NCBI GenBank assembly: GCA_020634935.1
Contig: JACKAT010000028.1
Span: 6,938 to 70,937 of the forward strand
Origin: Anaerolineales bacterium
Lineage (GTDB): Bacteria; Chloroflexota; Anaerolineae; 4572-78; J111
DNA length: 64,000 nt
Direction of reading: 5' to 3'
Shown here: one piece after another, positions 17,494 through 26,960 of the stretch
How the letters are laid out: the number at the start of each line of letters is the position of its first letter
How positions within the stretch are numbered: the stretch's first letter is position 1
The notes under the pieces: model-generated
What the model was told of the DNA's origin: nothing
Seen by the model: only the letters and a program-made list of their open reading frames with translations
The model's database searches: none
Program-made: the position numbers and the translations under genes

Positions 17494-18689
17494 ACCCGAT
17501 ACAACAACATCGACGGCGCCGGCGGGTCGAGCAGTAGATCGGCCAGGGTGTGCTTGCGGTGGGCCAGCCAGGCCGTGAGCAGCGGGCCGCCGATTAAGGG
17601 CGCGAAGACGTGGGCGGCCGCGATGGGATCGGCCAGCCTGTCCAAGATTTCATTCGCTGCCGCCGGTGAGACGAGGGCGTGCGCGGTCAAATGACGGCGC
17701 AGGGCGCGCGGGCGCAGGTGCTCACCGTGCAGCAGGAGCGCGGTGTTGGCCACAGTCCAGGCCAGTGCGTCTTCCGCCAAATGGATGGCTTGCAGATCGG
17801 CGGCTGGTAGAGGCGGCAGGTTGGCCTGGGCCAGCAGACCGGGCAAGGGCGCGCTGTAGAGATCGACCCCGGCCAGGATGGCCTGAGGCAGCCCCTGCCG
17901 GATGATCTGCTCCGGCCCCTGGTTGAGCAAGACCGCGCCGATGACCTGGCCTTGAGGACCGACCGACCGCTGCGCGGCCATCGTGTGCAAGCTGTGTTGG
18001 GCGATAAGCTGGGCCGCCTGATGGAACAGCCGGTCGATCCGAACCGCCGGCGCTGCCCCGCCGTCTGGCTGATGGTCGCCAGCGGCAGAGTCGTCGCATC
18101 CTTCATTAGAAGCAACCACCACAGGGCCGCCGGACGGGACCGCCAGCGGGCTGTTGCGGCCCAACAACGCCCGCAAGGCGTCGAGCGCCTGGTTGAGCAG
18201 CGGTTGGGCCTGGTCGGCGGGGAGGGTATAGGCGGCTTGCCAATCGGCCCAGCGTTCGGTTAATGAACCGGAACCGGGCAGGCAGGCGTCGAGCGCCTCA
18301 TGGGCGGTCTCAAAAACCAGCTCGCCGGCGCTTTCCGGCGGCACGTCCAGCAGCAGTCTGACCTGCTCGGCGAACATGATCTGTTCGCCCTCTTGGGCGC
18401 GGGCTAACCACAGCAGCGCCCGAATGTTGCGCAGCAGCCAGTCGCGCCGATGGTGGGGCAGTTGGCTCTGCTGCACCATCGTCGCCACGTCGATGGCCTG
18501 TTGGCGCAGCGCCTCCGAGGTTGGTGGGTGGGCGGCAACCTCGGCTGGCCATTCGGCCGGCCCCAGGTAACGATGCAGCAGCGCCGGGTTGTGGTGCGCC
18601 GCCCCCAAGACCAACTTCACGTAAGCCGTCTCGATGTCGGTGGTTGGAGACGGCGGCAGATGCAGGGTGATGTGACTAACCGCGCTCAT
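17481..18689 (-). CDS. unrecognised helical protein of the fdh cluster
   Basis: A 402-residue, Ala/Leu-rich, mostly helical protein without signal peptide or obvious membrane segments. The middle (AHEALDACLPGSGSLTERWA) and the end (LADPIAAAHVFAPLIGGPLL) vaguely recall helical proteins related to DUF885-type peptidases. The zinc motif of that group is not visible, so I do not assign a function. Its ATG overlaps the fdhE stop (ATGA at 18686-18689), meaning translational coupling. An uncharacterised gene tied this closely to fdhE is a good candidate for an accessory factor. Confidence 0.6.
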   Translation of the reverse strand: MSAVSHITLHLPPSPTTDIETAYVKLVLGAAHHNPALLHRYLGPAEWPAEVAAHPPTSEALRQQAIDVATMVQQSQLPHHRRDWLLRNIRALLWLARAQEGEQIMFAEQVRLLLDVPPESAGELVFETAHEALDACLPGSGSLTERWADWQAAYTLPADQAQPLLNQALDALRALLGRNSPLAVPSGGPVVVASNEGCDDSAAGDHQPDGGAAPAVRIDRLFHQAAQLIAQHSLHTMAAQRSVGPQGQVIGAVLLNQGPEQIIRQGLPQAILAGVDLYSAPLPGLLAQANLPPLPAADLQAIHLAEDALAWTVANTALLLHGEHLRPRALRRHLTAHALVSPAAANEILDRLADPIAAAHVFAPLIGGPLLTAWLAHRKHTLADLLLDPPAPSMLLYRVSKG

Positions 18690-19558
18690 TGTGGCAGCGG
18701 CTGCTTGAAAGGACGTTGGTAGCCTTCATGGGCGGCGATGTGGTCCAGGGCCATCGTTTCCAAATCATACACGGCCAGCAGTTCGGCATCGAGCGGGTCA
18801 AAGGTGGTGATGGTTTTGATGTATCCCCGGCAGTAGTCGCACACATCCACCCGCCGGGCGACCGCCGTAGGATCGAACAGAAAACTCAGCTCCTTTTTGT
18901 TGGTGTTGTCGCACCACAGGCATTGCAGCCGGTTGAATTTCCAGCCCGCGCCGCAGCGCCCGCAGCGGAGATACCGCAGCTTGTCTCGCCCGCGCAGCTC
19001 AGCCAAGATCGGCCAATCGCCGCAGACCGGGCAGTAACCCCGGCCCCACTCCTTGAAATCGAGCGCCTGGCTGAAGGCGTAGCGATACGACCAGGCGATC
19101 GGGCTGAGGGTGTAGCGGGCCACCGACTCCAGCAGCGCCGGCTCGACGGCCAGGCTGCGGGCCGTTTCGGTTAAGGCCGGCCGGTCGAGGCACAGGGCGT
19201 GGGTCAGGGTCAGCTTCAAATCCAGTATCCCCCCCAGAAAGGCTCGCATCAAGGCGTCGGCGCTGTCGCTGCCGCCTTCGGTCGCCAAGCGGCACAGGGT
19301 CATGAACAGCTCGATATTCGGCTCGGTCCCCAGGGCGGCCGGGCGGCCGAACTCGCCCCACAAGAGCGGCACGCCTTCGGCCAGCTTGGCTTTGGCCCAG
19401 TCGCGGTTCAGGGTTAAGCCGTCGAGCGCCGGCCGGGCCGCGTACAACAGCGGCAGCAGTTCCTCGTAAAAGTCAACGGTTCTCTCAAAATCAGGATTAT
19501 CGTCGGTCAGCGCGTCCAGGGCGCTGATGACGCGATCAATGGTTTGAACAGCAATCAA
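18686..19558 (-). CDS. fdhE: formate dehydrogenase accessory protein FdhE
   Basis: A 290-residue cytoplasmic protein needed for maturation of membrane-type formate dehydrogenases, probably binding iron through paired Cys motifs. The C-terminal half has the FdhE rubredoxin-like pattern: YCPVCGDWPILAEL, then LRCGRCGAGWKFNRLQCLWC and VDVCDYCRGYIKT. The N-terminal half is helical, as in the family. The start is a TTG about ten bases after AGGAG; no ATG fits better. It follows nrfD after about 100 bp containing a palindromic repeat and is coupled to the next gene by a 4-bp overlap. Confidence 0.88.
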   Translation of the reverse strand: MIAVQTIDRVISALDALTDDNPDFERTVDFYEELLPLLYAARPALDGLTLNRDWAKAKLAEGVPLLWGEFGRPAALGTEPNIELFMTLCRLATEGGSDSADALMRAFLGGILDLKLTLTHALCLDRPALTETARSLAVEPALLESVARYTLSPIAWSYRYAFSQALDFKEWGRGYCPVCGDWPILAELRGRDKLRYLRCGRCGAGWKFNRLQCLWCDNTNKKELSFLFDPTAVARRVDVCDYCRGYIKTITTFDPLDAELLAVYDLETMALDHIAAHEGYQRPFKQPLPQ

Positions 19559-19583
19559 CGATGTTTCGCTCCTCTGAAAATAG

Positions 19584-19648
19584 CCCTCACCCCCAACCCC
19601 TCTCCCAATGGGAGAGGGGAGTCGCGTCAGCGACGGGGTGAGGGTGAA
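19584..19648. repeat. dispersed palindrome, CCCTCACCCC...GGGGTGAGGG family
   Basis: A 65-bp inverted repeat with CCCTCACCCCCAACCCCTCT at one side and GACGGGGTGAGGGTG at the other, plus an inner CTCTCCC/GGGAGAG hairpin. An opposite-orientation copy sits at 37638-37700. It occupies the nrfD-fdhE gap and could act as an attenuator or mRNA-stability element. Confidence 0.8.
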
Positions 19649-19660
19649 ATACGAGTGCTA

Positions 19661-20599
19661 TCAACTAAACCCCAACCACACCATCGCATGCTCCGCCGCG
19701 CCGATAAAGGTTTGGCCGGCAACCAGCACCGAGTAGCGCAGGAAGAAGCCGCCGATCAAGACCATGACCGCCACGGCGATAAATTGGCCGGTGGGCATCG
19801 GCCGGCCGACGTTCATCGCCAGCAGGATCAAGGGCAGGATGACCCCCACAATCGCTACCGCGATGACGAAGGTAAAGAGAAATTGGCCGGTCAACAGCAA
19901 GCCGCCTTCCTCGTGGAAGATTTCCCAGGCCACCAGAAAGACCTCGAAGCCGAGGATAATCAGCCACAAATTGCGGAAGTTGTGCATGGTGATGAGCTTG
20001 CTGTGGCCCTGCCAGATCAGCAACAGGGAGACCATCGCAATCGCCGTGCTGAGGGCCGAGGTCAGGAAGGTGATGCCCAGAAACTGATTACTGTTCCAGA
20101 AAGGGTTGGTGGTGGAACTCAGCAGCACGCCGGTATAGCCGGCCACAAAGATGCCAAAGAAAGCGCCAATCCGGGCGATCATCCGGCGCGGCAGCCGGTG
20201 TAGCTCTTGCCCAATCGGTTTAAACACCTTGAGCGGCCCTTTGTCAAAAAGCCCATCCTCCGCCATCCAAATCGCGGCCGACACGCCGCAGAACAGGCCG
20301 AACAGGAACAACCCCCACGAGCCCAACGACACCGGTGAGTCCCATTTGAACTGGGTCAGCATCCGCCAGAACCGGTCGGGGCGGCCCAAATCAAAAGTTA
20401 AGAGGATGGGGCAGATAATGACCAGCGCCAGGGCCAGATAGTGGCCGGTTTTAATCAGCGGCGCGTCTTCCCGGCTGTCGCCGAAGACATCGGCAATGGC
20501 CGCCAGCAGGTAAGAGCCGGCGGCCATCCCTCCCAGAAAAAAGTAAACAGCAACCAGATACCAAGGCCAACTGGAGACTTGTAAATTAACATCCGTCAT
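19661..20599 (-). CDS. NrfD-type membrane subunit of formate dehydrogenase
   Basis: A 312-residue integral membrane protein of the NrfD/PsrC family with about eight or nine helices. It begins with the typical WYLVAVYFFLGGMAAGSYLL. Other conserved points are DLGRPDRFWRMLTQFKWDSP and YTGVLLSSTTNPFWNSN. These heme-free quinone-reactive subunits anchor molybdoenzyme complexes. With fdhA and fdhB immediately upstream (3 bp from fdhB), it should take electrons from the iron-sulfur subunit to the quinone pool, in place of the cytochrome b subunit of E. coli FdnI. Confidence 0.9.
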   Translation of the reverse strand: MTDVNLQVSSWPWYLVAVYFFLGGMAAGSYLLAAIADVFGDSREDAPLIKTGHYLALALVIICPILLTFDLGRPDRFWRMLTQFKWDSPVSLGSWGLFLFGLFCGVSAAIWMAEDGLFDKGPLKVFKPIGQELHRLPRRMIARIGAFFGIFVAGYTGVLLSSTTNPFWNSNQFLGITFLTSALSTAIAMVSLLLIWQGHSKLITMHNFRNLWLIILGFEVFLVAWEIFHEEGGLLLTGQFLFTFVIAVAIVGVILPLILLAMNVGRPMPTGQFIAVAVMVLIGGFFLRYSVLVAGQTFIGAAEHAMVWLGFS

Positions 20600-20602
20600 C
20601 GC

Positions 20603-21391
20603 TTAACCCTCCTTCACTTCGACAGTTTCCGGCTGGCTCGGGCGATTGCGGAACGTCACCGCTGCGGCCAGACCCAACAGAACAGCGCCGGCGGCGGTAA
20701 AGACATAGCCCGCCGGCACGTTACGCTGCGGCAGTTGGGGATTACTGGGCAGCCCGTATACCCCCGGTTCGTCTTGCAGCACAAACATGACGTTCAACCC
20801 GCCCAACTCATCCTTGCCGTACAGGCTGGCCCGAACCCCGTTTGAGTGGAGGCGGGTTTGTTTTTGCTCCGCCAGGGCAATCATCTCGTCCCGGTCGCCC
20901 CACACCAGCGCGTCGGTGGGGCAGGCCGTGACACAGGCCGGTTCGCGTCCCATAATCTCGGTGCGGTCGGAGCAGAGGGTGCATTTGTTGGCCACGCCGG
21001 TATCATGGTTCAGGCTAACCACCCCAAAGGGGCAGGCCGACACGCAGTTCTGGCAGCCGTTGCAGACAGCGGGATTAATGTTAACCGCGCCGGTTTCGGT
21101 CCGGTAGATGGCCCCGGTGGGGCACACCTCCAGACAGCCGGCCTGCGCACAATGCTTGCAACGGTCGCTGACAAACAGCCAGCGAAAGTCGGCCGACGGG
21201 GTTTGGCCTTGCTCGACAAACCCCACGTGACACCAGGTTTTATCGCTCAAGGCCAAGGTGTTGTCGTAGCTGACGCCGGAGAAGCCTTTGATTTCGGCCG
21301 GCAGCTCATTCCACTGCTTACAAGCCACCTCACAGCCTTTACACCCAATACAAATTGACGTATCCACTAACATTGACATTAAAGCCATCAT
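20603..21391 (-). CDS. fdhB: formate dehydrogenase iron-sulfur subunit (4x[4Fe-4S])
   Basis: A 262-residue electron-transfer subunit. Four ferredoxin-type Cys clusters are visible: CIGCKGCEVACKQW, CKHCAQAGCLEVCP, CNGCQNCVSACPFGV, and CTLCSDR with CVTACPTDA. A single hydrophobic helix near the C-terminus (VFTAAGAVLLGLAAAVTF, about 230-247) would anchor it in the membrane, as in FdnH. The ATG follows GGGGGTGA. It sits 7 bp after fdhA and 3 bp before the NrfD gene, in one operon. Confidence 0.92.
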   Translation of the reverse strand: MMALMSMLVDTSICIGCKGCEVACKQWNELPAEIKGFSGVSYDNTLALSDKTWCHVGFVEQGQTPSADFRWLFVSDRCKHCAQAGCLEVCPTGAIYRTETGAVNINPAVCNGCQNCVSACPFGVVSLNHDTGVANKCTLCSDRTEIMGREPACVTACPTDALVWGDRDEMIALAEQKQTRLHSNGVRASLYGKDELGGLNVMFVLQDEPGVYGLPSNPQLPQRNVPAGYVFTAAGAVLLGLAAAVTFRNRPSQPETVEVKEG

Positions 21392-21398
21392 TCACCCC

Positions 21399-24300
21399 CT
21401 AAGCCTGATTCGATGCTACTTTGACCACATCACATAGGAACGCCTTCGACTCTTGAATGGTCGTGTTGGCGTCGCCCACGTTGGGGGTCAGTAGGTTGAC
21501 GATATCCCCGGTAGCCACCCCTTGAAAACCCCAATGCCAGGGGATGCCCACCTGATGAACCAGTTTATCGCCCATTTGATAGGGCTGGAAGCGATTGGTG
21601 ACCAGCGCCCGGGCCTGAATCGTACCGCGGGCCGTGCGGATTTCCACCGTGTCGCCGGTTTCGATACTCTTTTCCGCGGCCAGTTCGGGGCTAATCTCCA
21701 GGAACAACTCCGGCATCAGCGCCGCCAGCCAGGGCAAGTTGCGCGACATCACGCCGCTCAGGTGGTGCTCGGTCAGGCGGTAGGTGCTGATGACGATGGG
21801 ATATTGATCAATCGTGCCGATGTGGCCTTCCAACGACGGCATAATCGGCGAGGCCGGGTTGAAATCGACCGACGACAGCAGGTTTTTGATGGGCGCTTCC
21901 AGCGGCTCGTAATGCTCCGGGAACGGCCCTTCGTTGAGCGCGCCGAAGAGGTGGGCGCGGCCGTCGGGGTGCATAATGAAGGGGTCGGTGCCGCTGTGGG
22001 CGTTAAGCGCGACCGCTTCGGGGTCGGGGAAGCGCTTGGCCGGGGTGTCGGGCGCTTTGGTTGCGCCGAAATCGGGGATGTCCGGGCCAACCCACTTGCC
22101 CATTTTGCCGTCGCCGGCGTCGGCGGCCGGATCCCACATCATATAGGCCTTGCGCGGTCCCCACGGTTTACCTTCCAGGTTGGCGCTGGCCCGGTTGTAG
22201 AGAATGCGGCGGTTGACCGGCCAGCTCCAGGCATAACCGAGGCTGGCCCCGACCACGTCAGCACTTTCCAGATTTTCGTCGGGCGTGCGGTTTTCCATCT
22301 TATTGTGGAAGGTGGTCAGGTCGTCGGGGTTGTTGGGGTCCGGCTCCAGCATGCCGGAATAGATCCAGTTGCCGCAGGCGGTGGTGCCGTCATCTTTCAG
22401 CCCGGTAAAGTTGTTGACGATGGTGCCGGTGCGGACGTCATATTTGCCATCGACAATGGTGAAGCCGTGAATTTCTTTGACGATCTGCATGATATCCGGC
22501 TCCAGATGCTCGACCTCATCGTAATCCCAGGTCAGGGCGCGGATACCGTCATCGCGCGGCTCATTGCCAGCGGCATAGTGGGCCTGGATGCGCTTGCCCA
22601 GTTGAAAGACGTAAGCCAGGTCAGAGTGGGCCTCGCCCAGCGGGTCGGCGGCCTTTTCTTTCCATTGTAACCAGCGGCCGGAGTTGGTGAAGCTGCCGGA
22701 CTTTTCCCAGTTGGCCGCGGCGGGCAGGAAGAAAACCTCGGTGTCGATATCGGCCGGGGTAGCCCCACTTTCCGATTTCCAGAAGGCGGCGGTTTCGTGC
22801 TCCCAATGATCGACCACCACCATCCAGCGCAGCTTGGCCAGCGCCTCGCGCTCGATGCGAGCGTTTGGCCCGCCGACCACCGGATTTTGCCCCAGACAAA
22901 TAAAGCCGTCGATGAGACCCTGGTGCATATCCTCGAACATGGGCAGGTGGCTGTAATCTTTGGCCCGCTTAGACAGCCAATCGTAGCCGAAATCATTATC
23001 GGCCGTGGCGGCGTCGCCGTACCAGGCTTTGAGCAGGCTGATCATATACTTCGGTTTGTTGGCCCACCAGCCGGTTTTCGGCGTCTCTTTAGTCATGTAA
23101 TCGGCAAAGGTGGGGTGGGTGGCTTGCAGCGGCATGGCCAGATAGCCGGGGATAATGTGATAGAGGACGGCCATATCGGTCGCGCCTTGCACATTAGCGT
23201 GACCGCGCAGGGCATTGACGCCGCCGCCGGGCCGGCCGATATTCCCCAGCAGCAGTTGGATCATGGCGTACGAGCGGATCATCTGCGTGCCGATGGTATG
23301 CTGCGTGGTGCCAATCGCGTACAACCAGGTGCCGGTGCGGTCGGGCGCGCCGCTGGAGCTGTACAAATCGGCCACTTGCAGGAACAGGTCGCGCGGCATG
23401 CCGGTCACTTGCTCAACCATCTCCGGGGTGTAACGGCTGTAATGCTGCTTCATCAGTTGAAAAACCGTGCGGGGGTCGTCCAGGGTGCGGTCTTCCAGGA
23501 TGTTGCCATCGCTGTCGGTTTGGTAAATCCAGGTCGAGCGGTCATAGCGGCGGCCCTCGTCATCGTAGCCGGTGAACAAGCCGTCGTCGAACTCAAATTC
23601 CTCGTCGATGAGCGTGCCGGCGTTGGTGTAGTTGACCACATATTCTTTGTGGTAGCGCTCGTTTTCAAGGATGTAATTGATGAGACCGCCGGTAAAGGCA
23701 ATATCCGTGCCTGATCGGAGCGGGGCGTAGAGGTCCGCCACGGCGGAGGTGCGGGTGAAGCGGGGATCGACGCTAATGATTTTCGCGCCGCGTTCTTTGG
23801 CTTTGATGGCCCATTTAAAGCCACAGGGGTGCTGTTCAGCGGGGTTGCAGCCGCAAATCATAATCACGTCGGCGTTTTTCATATCCGTCCAGTGATTGGT
23901 CATGGCGCCGCGACCAAACGTGGTCCCCAGACCGGGGACAGTGGGGCTGTGTCATATGCGGGCCTGGTGTTCCAGGTAGACAATGCCCAAAGTGCGCGCC
24001 AATTTGGCAATCAGGTAACACTCTTCATTGTCCACACAGGCCGAGCCTAACCAGGCCAGCGACTCGGTGCGATTGACGGTGACGCCGTCAACTTGCTCAA
24101 CAAAATTCTTCTCGCGGGACTCGACCATGCGTTGCGCCACTTTGTCCAGGATTTCTTCGACGCCCATCTCTTGCCATTGGTCGCTGCCGGGAGCGCGGTA
24201 CATGCCCTTGGTCATGCGCCGCTCGTTGTTAACCAATTGGAACGAGGCCGAACCCTTGGAGCAGAGGGTGCCCTGGTTGATGGGGCTGTCGGGATTGCCC

Positions 24301-24536
24301 TCGATGTTAATAATACGGTCGTCGCTGACCATGGCCAACTGGCCGCAGCCCACGGCGCAGTAGGGGCAAACGCTGGGGAACTCCTGGCCGCGTTTAGGCT
24401 CTTTTTGAGGCACGGCGGCGTAGGCGGGTTGGGGCGCGACCCCAAACGTGGCCAACCCGGCCGCGGTGGTGCCGGCCGCGGCTGTTCCGGTTAGCTTCAG
24501 AAAGCTGCGGCGGCTTATCGGCGTTGATAACGGCAT
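21399..24536 (-). CDS. fdhA: formate dehydrogenase catalytic subunit, selenocysteine-containing, Tat-exported
   Basis: One 1045-residue gene read through an in-frame TGA at 23952-23954. The Tat signal is SRRSFLKLTG (about residues 8-17), so the enzyme faces the outside of the membrane. A [4Fe-4S] motif follows: CPYCAVGCGQLAMV ... CSKG (about 57-95). Around the TGA the protein reads LEHQARI-U-HSPTVPGLGTTFGRGAM, matching the selenocysteine site of FDH-N/FDH-O (Sec at about 195). FGRGAMTNHW and the C-terminal molydopterin-dinucleotide-binding domain continue in frame. It oxidises formate to CO2. A hairpin just after the TGA matches a bacterial SECIS. The ATG is preceded by GAGGAGG. It would otherwise be read as two broken ORFs. 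Confidence 0.92.
23915..23954 (-). promoter_or_regulatory. SECIS element directing selenocysteine insertion in fdhA
   Basis: On the minus strand the UGA (23952-23954) is followed, 18 bases on, by a GGUCU loop closed by a perfect 6-bp stem GUCCCC/GGGGAC (+ strand 23923-23939). The loop sequence and its distance from the UGA match the E. coli fdhF/fdnG hairpin bound by SelB, as I recall it. The hairpin lies within the coding sequence, as bacterial SECIS elements do. Confidence 0.85.
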
Positions 24537-24884
24537 CGTGCATATACCTCCTCATTAAGGTCAAAAGCAAAAAATAGAACTGTTAACCTGAGTTCGATAA
24601 TTAGAACTGAGTATGTCATTTCGCAGCCGAAGGCGGAGAAATCCCTCAGGCATAGTCATAATGAAGCATTCGCAGGGGGAAATTTGACGTTGTCGCTTCA
24701 AATTTCCCCAGCCAAATCACTTTTCCTGGTATTGTCATAGGGATTTCTTCGCTAGCGCTCCGAAATGACATGGACGACATGAATTTCCGAACTCAGGTTG
24801 TTAGGTTGTTGGTGGGTTAGCTTTAAATTATGGCGATAGTCACCTCCCCTGAATATAAAAACCCGGAGTGTCAAAGTTACGAAG

Positions 24885-25040
24885 ATCAAGAATTTAATCG
24901 GCGTACAAACTTGCCGTCCCTCTTAGCACGGGCCTAAAGACCCGCGCTAAGAGAGCGAAGCCCTGTCGGGCTAGAATTTCACCAGAATAGGGCGCTTCAG
25001 CGTCCTTCGTTCTTTTAGCGCGATGGCTTTAGCCTCGCGC
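24885..25040. repeat. composite palindromic repeat, copy 1
   Basis: About 155 bp running from ATCAAGAATTTAATCG through several small hairpins (CGGGCCTAAAGACCCG, GAAGCCCTGTCGGGCT, AGGGCGCTTCAGCGTCC) to TTTAGCGCGATGGCTTTAGC. A copy in the same orientation and module order is at 39090-39243. Confidence 0.85.
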
Positions 25041-25386
25041 CTTTTGGTTTTGACCTTACCGTGAGTGACAAAGCCAGCTTTGTTGCTCCGACACACATAC
25101 GGCAAAATATCCGCAACCGTCCAGAGCTAACCGATCCAGGCTTCCTGCCTGGGCTGCTTCATTATAAATAAAGGGGGATGATAGGTGCCGCCTCTCATTT
25201 TGTTGTGAGGATCGATCAAACGCTAATCAGCGATAACGTGATGGTCTTGATCAACAGATAGTGAAAGATACTGTAGAGTTGGATAACGCAAGTGTCTCCC
25301 TGGGTAGAGGATGACCATTTGGGAGTGACGAATGTTAGGTGAATTCTACACTTTGCCGCGCTCACTCAGCGAGCGCCAATATCACA

Positions 25387-25485
25387 ATGAATCGTATCAG
25401 GAAAATGATGGTTGGAAGTAAAAAGCGTCTCAAGCGCCGCCCAAAGATTGATGATTGGGATCAACGTTTGTATAAGATAAAATAG
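25387..25485 (+). CDS. possible very small basic protein
   Basis: A 32-codon frame (MNRIRKMMVGSKKRLKRRP, then KIDDWDQRLYKIK) rich in Lys and Arg. It overlaps a 29-codon frame (from ATG 25331) in another register. No strong ribosome site and no known family. It may be a remnant. Confidence 0.2.
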   Translation: MNRIRKMMVGSKKRLKRRPKIDDWDQRLYKIK

Positions 25486-25831
25486 CATTATATGAATGAA
25501 ATGTCAAAACTTTCTCTGACAGTCGGCGCGTTTCGGGTATGGGGCGAGATAGAAACACTGAATTAATGATCGAAATGAGAACACTGATCCTCTCCAGACG
25601 GAGTTCATATCAATCCAATGTCAAAAAAGGCCTATAATTGAAATGCGGAGTTCAGTGAAATTATCATCTTCAGTGCTTCAGTGTTTCTATGAGCGCGGGC
25701 CAATCCCCTTTTTATTATGGCCTCATCTGGCCGGTAATCCCCGGTGCGGCATGACGACCTCGATGGGTTGCTTTACACCCGGCGAGCTAGTATAACATCC
25801 AGCAAATGATCAAACCGTAAGGAGAACCGTT

Positions 25832-26428
25832 ATGGCCTTTATCAATACCATTCCCGAAGAAGACGCCTCGGGCGATGTCCGCCGCATGTATGAGGAAAAT
25901 CGAAAACCGGAAGGTTATATTCCCAACTATGTATTGGCTTTTAGCCACCGGCCCGAGGTGATGAGCGCCTGGGGTAATTTGTTGGGGGTGATCAAAAGCA
26001 AAATGGATACGCGGCGCTATGAATTGGTGACGCTGGCCACGGCCCGCGCGCTGCGCCACTCGTATTGTATGCTGGCTCATGGCTCGGTGCTGTGCCCGCA
26101 ATTTTACACGCCGGAACAGTTGGCTCGCATCGCTACCGATTATCGAGCCGCCGGCTTGGACGCCGCCGACGTGACGCTAATGGCCTTTGCCGAAAAAATT
26201 GTTCGCGATGCCACCGCCGTTACTCAGGCCGACATTGACGAACTCAAACAGCACGGCTTTTCCGATGCCGAGATATTTGATTTCACTACGGCGATCACCG
26301 TCCGCTGTTTCTTTAGCAAAACGCTCGATGCATTGGGGGTGCAACCGGACGAAGCCTATTTGGAATTAGGGGCAGCGCTTTATCCGGTTTTGGCCATCGG
26401 CCGCCCTATTGCCGGCCAAGGATCTTAA
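25832..26428 (+). CDS. AhpD/carboxymuconolactone decarboxylase-fold peroxidase-related protein
   Basis: A 198-residue protein of the AhpD-like superfamily, with the helical core LVTLATARALRHSYCMLAHG at about 65-90. In AhpD the redox site is C-x2-C-x3-H; here only the second Cys and the His remain (HSYCMLAH). This places it with the peroxidase-related subgroup and makes classical disulfide reductase chemistry unlikely. The start ATG follows TAAGGAGAACC. It is a single gene with repeats on both sides; substrate unknown. Confidence 0.82.
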   Translation: MAFINTIPEEDASGDVRRMYEENRKPEGYIPNYVLAFSHRPEVMSAWGNLLGVIKSKMDTRRYELVTLATARALRHSYCMLAHGSVLCPQFYTPEQLARIATDYRAAGLDAADVTLMAFAEKIVRDATAVTQADIDELKQHGFSDAEIFDFTTAITVRCFFSKTLDALGVQPDEAYLELGAALYPVLAIGRPIAGQGS

Positions 26429-26697
26429 CTTTGAGGTGAGAAATTATTCTACCCTGAAGGCCATGAAGGGCACGAAGGTTAAAAAACTTCATACCTTTCA
26501 TGTTTTTCATGGTTGATTTCAGTTGATACGGGTAAACTCAATAGACGATCCAGTAGAGGCTCGACGTTATTGAGCGGCTTTTTAACCGCTATTCCTGGCC
26601 GTTGATTGGCGAGCAGAGTTTATAGGCGTTTGTTGTCAAAAAGTGACGATCACGTTTCGCCTGGCGTAACTCGTAACTAAATCGGCCTGATTTTGGA

Positions 26698-26960
26698 TGC
26701 AAAATCGTCCTTCAAAAAAAATTTTGTCCCTTTTTACATCAAAAATCGCCCTTTTAAAAAATGGAATCGCCGTTTTTTATCAAAAATCGCTCCTCAAAAA
26801 AATGAAACCCTCGTTTTTTATCAAAAATCGCCCCTTTTTTTTTTTTAACCCCCGTTTTTTATCAAAAATCGGCCTCTTTTTTTTTTTAACCCCCGTTTTT
26901 TATCAAAAATCGGCCTCTTTTTTTTTTTAACCCCCGTTTTTTATCAAAAATCGGCCCTTA
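26698..26960. repeat. 41-bp tandem repeat (minisatellite), about 6-7 units
   Basis: TCAAAAATCG recurs at 26739, 26780, 26821, 26862, 26903 and 26944, exactly 41 bp apart, with a degenerate first unit at 26698. Each unit reads roughly CCCCGTTTTTTATCAAAAAT plus CGGCC and a poly-T or poly-A run. The last three units are almost identical, the first ones diverged, suggesting growth from the right. 41 is not a multiple of three, so frames across it are not coding. Confidence 0.92.

Larger units (their letters stand above)
24537..25831. other. long intergenic region, 1295 bp, repeat-rich
   Basis: Upstream of fdhA and of the AhpD-like gene. At 24610-24780 is an inverted pair, GTCATTTCG...GAGAAATCCCT against AGGGATTTC...CGAAATGACA. 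A larger composite repeat is at 24885-25040 and a GACAAAGCCAGCTTTGTTGCTCC hairpin-type unit at 25062-25090. At 25320-25490 are two short overlapping frames with unclear coding status. No larger gene or RNA gene is seen. Confidence 0.5.

Noticed and set aside
22797..23714. 305-codon antisense frame within fdhA
   Set aside because: Shadow of a high-G+C gene; composition (Gly/Val/Ala/Asp-rich) and lack of motifs are typical of antisense frames. The same applies to 21522-22670.
21399..23903. fdhA downstream ORF read as a separate gene starting at MTNHWTDMKNAD, i.e. a split or broken gene
   Set aside because: The only interruption is TGA at the known selenocysteine site, with a SECIS hairpin after it; both parts stay in the same frame and together have the full FdhA length.
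26697..26930. 77-codon frame across the poly-T repeat
   Set aside because: It is a translation of a 41-bp tandem repeat whose period is not a multiple of three; Lys/Phe-rich low complexity with no ribosome site.
26698..26960. CRISPR array
   Set aside because: The units are contiguous with no unique spacers, and no cas genes are nearby. The 41-bp repeat at 41415 was rejected for the same reason.
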